Assembly: GCA_005893365.1 (NCBI GenBank)
Contig: VBPB01000142.1
Coordinates: forward strand, 1-5,838
Direction of reading: 5' to 3'
From: Candidatus Eiseniibacteriota bacterium
GTDB lineage: Bacteria > Eisenbacteria > RBG-16-71-46
Length of the DNA: 5,838 nucleotides
Shown here: in pieces, positions 1-5,838 of the stretch
How the letters are laid out: each line of letters starts with the position of its first letter
Position numbering within the stretch: position 1 is the stretch's first letter
Notes under the pieces: model-generated
What the model saw: only the letters and a program-made list of their open reading frames with translations
Databases searched by the model: none
What the model was told of the DNA's origin: nothing
Made by a program: the position numbers and the translations under genes

Positions 1-1912
1 CGAGCAGCGCTCCGCTGTTCTGCGCGTCGAGCTCGAGCGCGCGCGCATAGGCGGCGCGCACCTGGTCGGCCGGCGCCCGGTTCGCCTCGAGCGCGCGCCC
101 GAGCAGCTCGTGCGCGGACGCCGCGTCGGGATGTGCGGCGACCGCCTCGCGCGCGAGCGGCACGGCCGCGCCCGCCTGGCCGGACTCGCTCGCGATCGCC
201 ACGAACGCGCGCAGCGCCGGCGCGGCGGCGGGGTCGCGCAGCGAGACGCGCTTCTGCTCACGCAGCAGGCGCAGCGCGCCGGCCGCGTCGCCGCGCGCCG
301 AGAGCCCCTGCGCGATGCTCGCGAGCGCGCGCGCGATCTCGCCCGGCTCCTTCGACGACCGCTTCTCCAGCGTGGCCCGAACGCCCTTCCCGGAGATCTG
401 GCCCTCCTGCACGCGCAGGCGCAGCGCGAGCAGATCGGCCTCCGACCCGGGCAGCAGCGGCGGCCTTTCGAGCATCTCCAGCGCGAGCCCGGGCTTGCCC
501 TCGGCGAGGTGCAGGCGCGCGAGCCGCGCGCGAGCCTCGGTGTCGCCGGCCCGGATCCGGATCGCATAGCGGTACTGCTCGATCGCGCGCGTGAAGTCGC
601 CGTCCGCCTCGGCCGCGACCGCGGCCGTGAAGCGCGCGTCGCCGTTGTCGGGCCAGAGGCGGAACGCCTCGTCGTAGTGGCGGGTCGCGCGCTGGTAGTC
701 GCCGCGCTCCTGGGCGACTCGCGCAAGCACGAGCTCGCGGTGCGCGGGTACCGTCATCTTCCTCGCGAGCGCTTCGGCGCGATCGAGCTGGTCCGCGAGG
801 AGCAGCGCGTCTGCGTATTCGAACAGCACCTGCGGCGCCGGCGGGCCCAGCTCGCGTGCGCGCTCCATCGCGCGCTCCGCGGCCTCGAGGCTCTTCGCGT
901 AGTCGCCGAGCGCCTGGAAGTGCTCGGCGAGCTCGAACCCGGCGATCACCGCGCGGTACGGATCCTGCGCGTCGGCCGCCTCTCGCAGCACCGCCTCGCC
1001 CTCCTCGGGCTTGCCCGCCGCGCGCAGCCGCTCGGCGAGCTTCGAGCGATAGACGTCCGCTTCCGGATCCTTGGCGAGCGCGCCGCGCAGCACCCCCATC
1101 GCGCTCTCGGGGTCGTTCTTGTCGTCGTAGTACTCCACGGCGTGATCGACGACGTCCGAATCGGCGGGGAATCGCTCGAGGCAGCTCTTCCAGAGCTTTT
1201 CCGCGTGTGCGGCGGCGTGCTTGTCCTCCTCGTAGACCGCCTTCTCCTCGTTGAAGACCGCTTCGGTCGCGCAGTGCCAGCCCGCGAGCGCCTTGCCCGA
1301 CTCGTTGCTCTCGAGCTGCTTTCCGAGATCCGCGATCGCCTTCTCCGCCTCGGGGATGCGGTCGAGCGCGAGCAGCGCGAGGATGCGCGGCTTCTGCGCG
1401 TCGAGGCGGTCAGGCGCGAGCGAGATCGCGCGATCGGCGTCGGAGAGCGCGAGCTCGAGGTCGGTGTGGTCGCGCGCGCGCGCTTCCGCGCGGATCAGAA
1501 GCGCCCCGACGTGATCGGGCTCGCTCTCGAGCACGCGCCCCGCCATCGCGATCGCGCGCGGGTAGTCCGCCACGTGCAGCGCGCCGAGCGCGAGCTGGAC
1601 GCCCGCGCGCACGCGCCACTTCGGGTCCTCCATCGCTTTCTCGAGCGAGAACTCGCCCTGGCTCACATGACCGAGCGCCGTGAGCGCGCCGCCGTAGAGG
1701 AAGTGGACCTCGGGGTCGTTCGGGCGCTCCGCGATCAGCTCGCGCAGCGGCTCGAGCGACCCGTAAAGGTCGCCTTGCTCCTGCAGCGCGCGCACCTCGG
1801 CAAGGCGGTCGTGCTTCTGGCAGGCGCTGTGAACGACGCCGACCGCCAGCGCGAGCACGAGCGAGAGCGAGAACGAGGCCGGGCGCACGCGCGGACTATA
1901 CTGCCCGGCCAT
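1..1912 (-). CDS. TPR-repeat protein, probable lipoprotein (3' end beyond window)
   Basis: The frame is open from ATG at 1912 to the window edge: 637 codons with no stop, so the true C-terminus lies outside. Residues 1-31 look like a signal peptide: Arg8 and Arg10, a hydrophobic stretch at about 14-27, then V-H-S-A-Cys31. This resembles a lipobox, although His at -3 is atypical. The rest is almost wholly helical TPR-like repeats. Recognisable units lie at about 68-98, 101-134, 135-169, 252-284, 285-317, 319-356, 394-421, 424-457, 458-489 and 598-632, several with the usual small residue, Gly-Asp-Tyr/Phe turn and Ala-Leu pattern and ending in Pro-Asp or similar. TPR arrays are protein-interaction scaffolds, so a periplasmic, membrane-tethered assembly role is inferred; no catalytic domain is seen. 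GTG at 1888 (codon 9) is an alternative start that keeps the signal peptide and would sit just downstream of the TATA island at 1895-1902. Neither start has a clear Shine-Dalgarno sequence. It resembles large TPR lipoproteins of exopolysaccharide loci in general form only; the family is not assigned. Confidence 0.88.
   Translation of the reverse strand, partial: MAGQYSPRVRPASFSLSLVLALAVGVVHSACQKHDRLAEVRALQEQGDLYGSLEPLRELIAERPNDPEVHFLYGGALTALGHVSQGEFSLEKAMEDPKWRVRAGVQLALGALHVADYPRAIAMAGRVLESEPDHVGALLIRAEARARDHTDLELALSDADRAISLAPDRLDAQKPRILALLALDRIPEAEKAIADLGKQLESNESGKALAGWHCATEAVFNEEKAVYEEDKHAAAHAEKLWKSCLERFPADSDVVDHAVEYYDDKNDPESAMGVLRGALAKDPEADVYRSKLAERLRAAGKPEEGEAVLREAADAQDPYRAVIAGFELAEHFQALGDYAKSLEAAERAMERARELGPPAPQVLFEYADALLLADQLDRAEALARKMTVPAHRELVLARVAQERGDYQRATRHYDEAFRLWPDNGDARFTAAVAAEADGDFTRAIEQYRYAIRIRAGDTEARARLARLHLAEGKPGLALEMLERPPLLPGSEADLLALRLRVQEGQISGKGVRATLEKRSSKEPGEIARALASIAQGLSARGDAAGALRLLREQKRVSLRDPAAAPALRAFVAIASESGQAGAAVPLAREAVAAHPDAASAHELLGRALEANRAPADQVRAAYARALELDAQNSGALL
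1895..1902. promoter_or_regulatory. Possible bidirectional promoter: overlapping -10-like hexamers
   Basis: An ACTATACT octamer stands alone in very GC-rich DNA between the two divergent genes. On the plus strand it reads TATACT (1897-1902) and on the minus strand TATAGT (1900-1895), each one mismatch from the sigma-70 -10 consensus TATAAT. Transcription starting 6-9 bases downstream would begin at or next to the sulfatase ATG (1911) and the alternative GTG of the TPR gene (1888), giving leaderless or nearly leaderless messages. This agrees with the lack of Shine-Dalgarno sequences at both starts. No convincing -35 hexamer is visible in either direction, so this is a suggestion. It could equally be chance, and real promoters could lie inside the neighbouring coding regions. 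Confidence 0.35.
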
Positions 1913-3320
1913 GAAAGAGCCGCTGCGCCGCCGCCGCTGGCCGTGGCTGCTCGCCGCAGCGCTGATCATCGCGATGTTCTTCGCGAGCTTCGTGGAGATC
2001 CGGCTGCCGTGGAGGGGCGATCCGCGCCCGCGCGGCGGCGCCGACGAGATCGCCGCGCTGAAGAGCCGCCGCGACCTGAATCTGCTGTTCGTGCTGATCG
2101 ACACGCTGCGCGCCGACCGGCTCCACAGCTACGGCTATGCGCGCGAGACCAGTCCGGAGCTCGACCGGCTCGCCGCGAGCGGCGTGCGCTTCGCCCACCA
2201 GCTCTCGCAGTCGTCGTGGACCAAGTGCTCGATGGCGTCGCTGTGGAGCACGCTCTACCCGGCCCACAACGGCGTCACGCGCTTCGACGACATCCTCTCG
2301 CCCGACGCGCACCTGCCCGCCGAGGTGCTGCACGAGGCCGGATTTCGCACGGTGGGCATCTTCCGCAACGGCTGGGTGGCCCCGAACTTCGGCTTCGATC
2401 AGGGCTTCGACGTTTACATCCGCCCAACGATCGCGCCGCGCGCACCTACCCTGCGCCAGGCCAATCCGACCGTGTCGGACCGCGGGACCGACGAAGACGC
2501 GGTGAGCTCCGCGCTCGAGTTCCTGCGCGTGCGCGGCCACGAGCGCTGGTTCCTGTACCTGCACCTGATGGACGTGCACGAGTACACCTACGACGAGCAG
2601 ACCGCGCAGTTCGGCGGCACGATCTCGGACGTCTACGACAACGCGATCCTCTGGGTGAACAACGTGCTCGCGGTGCTCTTGGACGAGCTCGCCGAGCAGG
2701 GTTACGCCGAGAACACGCTCGTGGTGATCGCGGCCGACCACGGCGAGGCGTTCCTCGAGCGCGGCTTCGAAGGACACGCCCGCAACGTCTTCCCGGAGGT
2801 CACCACCGTCCCGCTGCTCATCTCGTTCCCGTTCAAGCTCGACCCCGGCGTGGTGGTCGACGCGCGCACGCGCAACGTCGACATCTGGCCGACCCTGCTC
2901 GACCTGCTCGGGCTGCCCGCGCCGGCCCAGAGCGACGGCCGCTCGCTCGTGCCCACGCTGCTCGCCGCCGCTCGCGGCGAGCCTGCGCCCGGGCCCGACC
3001 CGGCCGGGATCGCCCACATCGACCAGAACTGGGGGCAGCGCAACCAGAAGCCCGCGCCGAACGTGGCCGTGCGCGATGGCACGCTGCGCTACGTGCGCGT
3101 GCCCAACTCGCCGCACCCGCTCGAGCAGCTGTTCGATGCCACGAACGACCCGATCGAGGTGAACGACATCGCGAGCGAGCGGCCCGACGACGTGGCGCGG
3201 CTGCGCGCGGTCGCCGACGGCTACCTCGCCGCGCCGCCGCGCTGGGGGGCTGCGCCGCGCCGCGACATCGAGGAGTTCGAGCTCAACCAGCTGCGCGCGC
3301 TCGGCTACGCGGTGCCGTGA
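1911..3320 (+). CDS. Membrane-anchored sulfatase-family (alkaline phosphatase superfamily) hydrolase
   Basis: This is a complete 469-residue protein of the PF00884-type sulfatase fold. Residues 5-9 are Leu plus four Arg, followed by a hydrophobic segment at about 10-28: a signal anchor placing the catalytic domain in the periplasm. The fold begins with NLLFVLIDTLRAD (57-69; Asp64 a likely metal ligand) and LHSYGY (71-76). The nucleophile region is SSWTKCSMASL (101-111), then LYPAHNGV (115-122). MDVHEY is at 220-225, AADHGE at 274-279 (Asp276 and His277 likely metal ligands), GHARNVF at 288-294 and VDIWPTLLDLLGLP at 323-336. DGRSL (342-346), LFDATNDP (407-414) and the tail LRALGY are also typical of the family. 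The superfamily hydrolyses or transfers sulfate or phosphate esters. Aligned to the sulfatase signature C-x-P-x-R, this protein reads T104-K-C-S-M, so formylglycine chemistry is unlikely and Thr104 is the expected nucleophile, as in phosphoryl-transferring members. The substrate is unknown. The start is chosen because it precedes the Arg-rich anchor; no Shine-Dalgarno sequence is seen. Confidence 0.93.
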   Translation: MKEPLRRRRWPWLLAAALIIAMFFASFVEIRLPWRGDPRPRGGADEIAALKSRRDLNLLFVLIDTLRADRLHSYGYARETSPELDRLAASGVRFAHQLSQSSWTKCSMASLWSTLYPAHNGVTRFDDILSPDAHLPAEVLHEAGFRTVGIFRNGWVAPNFGFDQGFDVYIRPTIAPRAPTLRQANPTVSDRGTDEDAVSSALEFLRVRGHERWFLYLHLMDVHEYTYDEQTAQFGGTISDVYDNAILWVNNVLAVLLDELAEQGYAENTLVVIAADHGEAFLERGFEGHARNVFPEVTTVPLLISFPFKLDPGVVVDARTRNVDIWPTLLDLLGLPAPAQSDGRSLVPTLLAAARGEPAPGPDPAGIAHIDQNWGQRNQKPAPNVAVRDGTLRYVRVPNSPHPLEQLFDATNDPIEVNDIASERPDDVARLRAVADGYLAAPPRWGAAPRRDIEEFELNQLRALGYAVP

Positions 3321-3329
3321 TCGCCCCCG

Positions 3330-5838
3330 CTAGAAACTGAACACGACGTCGACGCCCCAGGTGCGCGGGTCGCTGATGAAGTGGAGCGTGGTGCCGAGGA
3401 ACGTGGTCGCATCGGCGCCCAGCGTCCGATAGGGCTTGTTCTCGATGTTGCGCACCCAGAACGAGATCACGGGATTCCGCGACGGCGGCGCGTAGGAGAG
3501 CCGCGCGTTGTGGAGCCAGAACGGCGTCTGCGAGAACGTGTGCTTCGGAACCAGGAACTCGCCGTCGACGTTCGGGATGCCGCGCCCCTCGGTCGCATCG
3601 AAGAAGTTCTCCGATGTCCATACCACGTCGTAGCGCGGGATCAGCGCGCCGTAGTGGCCGAGCGGGATCGCCTGCTCGATCGTGGCGCTGATCTTGAACT
3701 GCGGAGAGTTGAGCAGGCGGAATCCGGTGCTGTCGATCTCGCGCAGCAGCGTGACCGCTGTGCCTCCGATCTGCCTCGTCACGGCCTGCTGAGACACGAA
3801 ATCCACGAAGCGGCTCTCGAGCCAGCTCCCGCGCACTTCGGCGAATGCGCCCATCCAGGGCTTCGCGATCAGGTCGAGCTCGGCGCCGTAGACCTCGGCC
3901 TTGTCCACCGAGAGCACCACGAATGCGGGCAGCGTGCCGTAGTCGGACTCGATCGTGAACAGCTGATAGTTGTCGTAGGCGTAGTAGAACAGCGCGGCAT
4001 TCGCCGAGAGCGCGTGCTGGAACCAGCCGGCGTCGAGCCCGGTCTCGAACGCGTCGATCGTCTCCGGCTTCGCCACCGTGATGCCGTTGGTCCTCGGCGG
4101 CGACAGCGCGTTGAAGTGCCCCGCCTTCCAGCCGCGCGTGTACTTCCAGTACCAGCGCGTGTCCTCGGTGAAGTGGTAGGAGAGGCGGATCGTGCCGGTC
4201 GGAGAATCCCACGTCTCATCGGGGCGAAAGAACTTGGCGTTGAACTCGCGCAGGTCTGCACAAGGCAGCGACCCCGTCGGGGACAAGGACGTCTCGCAGG
4301 TGCCATTGTTGAGGCCCGTCAAGACCTTCATCCGGAGCTCTTTGCTCTCGAAGTTCCAGCGCACGCCGCCGTCGAGCGTGAAGTCCTGCCAGAGATCACG
4401 CGCGAACTCCCCGTAGAGCCCGAAGCTGCGGATCTGCTGCGAGTAGGTGCGTCCCGAGATCAGCAGCGACGCGACGGCCTGGCGCAGCGTGACCTCCTGC
4501 TTCACGTTGAGGTCGTCGTAGAGGAAGTAGCCGCCCGCCTCCCAGGTGGCCGGGTCGAAGCTGCCGAGGTCGCCCTCGAACGAGACGTCCTGGCTGAGCT
4601 GATAGAGGTCGTCGGGTACGACCGCTTCCGCGAGCACGGTCGGCGAAAAGTCGAGATCGATGTCGATCAGCCGCTCGTACTGGGCGTAGCCGCTCACCGT
4701 CTTCATCTCGATGCCCCAGGGCAGGTAGATCTCGCCGCGCAGGTAGGCAGTGAGGACCTCGTTCTTGGTCGGGCCGGTGCGGTCGTAATAGCCGGTGTAG
4801 GGGTCGGGATCGAGGTCCCGGGCGAGCTTCGGCGCGACCGCCACGGTCGCCATCTGCTCGAGCGTATGCCGCTCGGCAAGAGGGTCGCAGTTGCAGAGTC
4901 CGGCGAGGCCGAGGAACTTGCGACGCTGCAGCTCCCCGACCTCCGGCTTCTTGTACGACTCGGCGTCCGTCGCGCCGAACTGCTGGCCGCCCGTGCCGTA
5001 GGCCTGTCCGAGCCGGGACAGCTCGTCGCGCTTCGTGTACTGCACGCCCGCGAGCCAGCTCGTGTCGAGTCCGGGCTCGAAGCGCAGCGTGCCGCGCACG
5101 CCCCAGACGTGGAGGTCGTTCACGCGCTTCGCGAGGAACGGAGGCACGTTGGGAACATTGATGACGCTGAACTGCGTGCCGTACGTCACGGGAAGGGCGA
5201 TCCGGCAGGTCGCGACCCATTGGTTCAGGTAGGGCCTCACGAATCTGTTGAACCGCTCCGGGAGGAGCCCGCCGCAGCCGTTCTTCACGTACCCGTCGTG
5301 GTCGCTGAAGCGGAACGCGACGCGCGCCGAGAGCATGTCTCGCCACAGCGGCGCCTCGACCGCGCCCTGGTAGTCCTGGTAGTCGTAGTTCCCTCCGGTA
5401 CCGATGAAGGTGCCGTCGAACTGCCCACTCGGCTTGCGTGAGTAAATCTTGATCGCGCCCGCGGAGGCGTTGCGCGCGAGGCCGGTGCCCTGCGGCCCGC
5501 GCAGCACGTCGACCGACTCCGGATCGAACAGCAGCGGGAGCTGGAGCCCCTGCGAGTTGAGATTCACGTCGTCCTGGTAGATGGCGACCGACGACGTCGC
5601 GTTGGCGTTGAAGTCGTTCAAGCCCACGCCGCGGATGAAGAACGTCGGGGTGGTCGCGCCCGAGCTGACGATCTCGAGGTTGGGCGTGAACGCGGCGATG
5701 TCCTCGATCGTCTTTGCCCCGAGCGCCTGCAGGTCGGCCGCGTTGAACGCGGTAACCGAGTCGGAGGCCGCGAAATCGGTGGCGCCCTGCGACGTGCCCC
5801 GCACGACGATTTCTTCGATCTTCGAATCAGCTTGGCTC
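3330..5838 (-). CDS. TonB-dependent outer-membrane receptor (5' end beyond window)
   Basis: The window holds 835 codons up to the TAG at 3332-3330; the start and signal peptide lie beyond 5838. Numbering from the first full codon at 5837, residues 6-12 (KIEEIVV) form a TonB-box-like segment. The plug domain follows: SVTAFNAADLQALG (27-40), IEDIAAFTPNLEI (44-56), FFIRGVG (66-72), SVAIYQDDV (83-91) and VDVLRGPQGTGLARNASAGAI (109-129). The remainder, from about 140 to 835, has the alternating aromatic/hydrophobic pattern of a 22-strand beta-barrel and ends in VDVVFSF, a C-terminal Phe suited to BAM-dependent insertion. Such receptors import siderophore-iron, vitamins, glycans or other ligands using TonB energy. 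The substrate cannot be read here; a SusC-type N-terminal extension cannot be judged and no SusD partner is visible. GTG at 5804 opens the longest start-to-stop reading but is not the start, because TonB-box residues continue in frame upstream. Six cysteines in three close pairs are unusual. The gene converges on the sulfatase gene with 9 bases between stops and no evident terminator. Confidence 0.96.
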   Translation of the reverse strand, partial: SQADSKIEEIVVRGTSQGATDFAASDSVTAFNAADLQALGAKTIEDIAAFTPNLEIVSSGATTPTFFIRGVGLNDFNANATSSVAIYQDDVNLNSQGLQLPLLFDPESVDVLRGPQGTGLARNASAGAIKIYSRKPSGQFDGTFIGTGGNYDYQDYQGAVEAPLWRDMLSARVAFRFSDHDGYVKNGCGGLLPERFNRFVRPYLNQWVATCRIALPVTYGTQFSVINVPNVPPFLAKRVNDLHVWGVRGTLRFEPGLDTSWLAGVQYTKRDELSRLGQAYGTGGQQFGATDAESYKKPEVGELQRRKFLGLAGLCNCDPLAERHTLEQMATVAVAPKLARDLDPDPYTGYYDRTGPTKNEVLTAYLRGEIYLPWGIEMKTVSGYAQYERLIDIDLDFSPTVLAEAVVPDDLYQLSQDVSFEGDLGSFDPATWEAGGYFLYDDLNVKQEVTLRQAVASLLISGRTYSQQIRSFGLYGEFARDLWQDFTLDGGVRWNFESKELRMKVLTGLNNGTCETSLSPTGSLPCADLREFNAKFFRPDETWDSPTGTIRLSYHFTEDTRWYWKYTRGWKAGHFNALSPPRTNGITVAKPETIDAFETGLDAGWFQHALSANAALFYYAYDNYQLFTIESDYGTLPAFVVLSVDKAEVYGAELDLIAKPWMGAFAEVRGSWLESRFVDFVSQQAVTRQIGGTAVTLLREIDSTGFRLLNSPQFKISATIEQAIPLGHYGALIPRYDVVWTSENFFDATEGRGIPNVDGEFLVPKHTFSQTPFWLHNARLSYAPPSRNPVISFWVRNIENKPYRTLGADATTFLGTTLHFISDPRTWGVDVVFSF

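Noticed and set aside
1461..1482. Alternating CG run in the TPR gene
   Set aside because: Explained by consecutive Arg/Ala codons in a GC-rich genome; no repeat unit or array structure.
1..1912. Assignment of the TPR protein as PrsT of PEP-CTERM/exosortase systems
   Set aside because: It shares only the general lipoprotein-plus-TPR form; no exosortase, polysaccharide or PEP-CTERM genes are visible, so no symbol is given.
2226..2228. Cys106 as a formylglycine sulfatase nucleophile
   Set aside because: The residues after it lack Pro at +2 and Arg at +4, and aligning the following A-S-L to the family places Thr104 at the nucleophile position.
1896..3116. Minus-strand open frame of 406 codons antisense to the sulfatase gene
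   Set aside because: Composition is shadow-like (Arg, Val, His, Asp rich) with no recognisable motif, while the plus strand encodes clear sulfatase-fold motifs throughout.
110..3340. Plus-strand open frame of 1076 codons
   Set aside because: Arg/Ala-rich product with no domain; it covers the minus-strand TPR gene and then runs out of frame through the sulfatase gene. It is a by-product of high third-position GC.
3283..4212. Minus-strand frames of 309 codons here and 316 codons at 4396-5346
   Set aside because: Both are alternate-frame readings of the receptor gene with Arg/His-rich products and no domain.
4270..4284. Short inverted repeat CCCC-GTC-GGGG
   Set aside because: A four-base stem inside receptor coding sequence with no T tract; expected by chance in GC-rich DNA.
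3381..5441. Plus-strand open frame of 686 codons opposite the receptor
   Set aside because: Arg/Glu/Val-rich with no domain; the opposite strand encodes an unmistakable TonB-dependent receptor over the whole interval.

Overview
The window is very GC-rich and densely coding. It carries three genes and essentially no intergenic DNA. An outer-membrane TonB-dependent receptor, a predicted periplasmic lipoprotein and an inner-membrane-anchored sulfatase-fold enzyme point to a Gram-negative, high-GC bacterium. The style (sulfatase-fold hydrolase beside a large TPR protein, receptor with an EEIVV-type TonB box) fits environmental Pseudomonadota, Myxococcota or related lineages, but nothing here fixes the taxon.

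Layout. (1) Positions 1-1912, minus strand: a large TPR-repeat protein with a signal peptide and a probable lipidation cysteine. Its 3' end lies beyond position 1; the visible 637 codons contain no stop. (2) Positions 1911-3320, plus strand: a complete 469-residue sulfatase / alkaline-phosphatase-superfamily protein with an N-terminal membrane anchor. It is transcribed divergently from the TPR gene, and the two ATG codons interlock on one CATG (1910-1913). (3) Positions 3330-5838, minus strand: a TonB-dependent receptor converging on the sulfatase gene with a 9-base gap. Its stop is inside the window, but its start and signal peptide lie beyond position 5838.

The most notable features are as follows. 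There is a near-symmetrical TATA island (1895-1902) between the divergent genes that could serve as overlapping -10 elements for two leaderless or nearly leaderless transcripts. The sulfatase-like enzyme has Thr-Lys-Cys-Ser-Met where sulfatases have Cys-x-Pro-x-Arg, so it is probably not a formylglycine-dependent sulfatase. The receptor has six cysteines that fall into three close pairs.

Together the genes would place a receptor in the outer membrane, a TPR scaffold in the periplasm and a hydrolase or transferase domain facing the periplasm. Joint action on one imported substrate is possible but is inference only; none of the three reveals its substrate. I saw no RNA genes, mobile elements, CRISPR arrays or convincing terminators, and there is no gene-free stretch over 300 bases. 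I found no firm evidence of a wholly new system.
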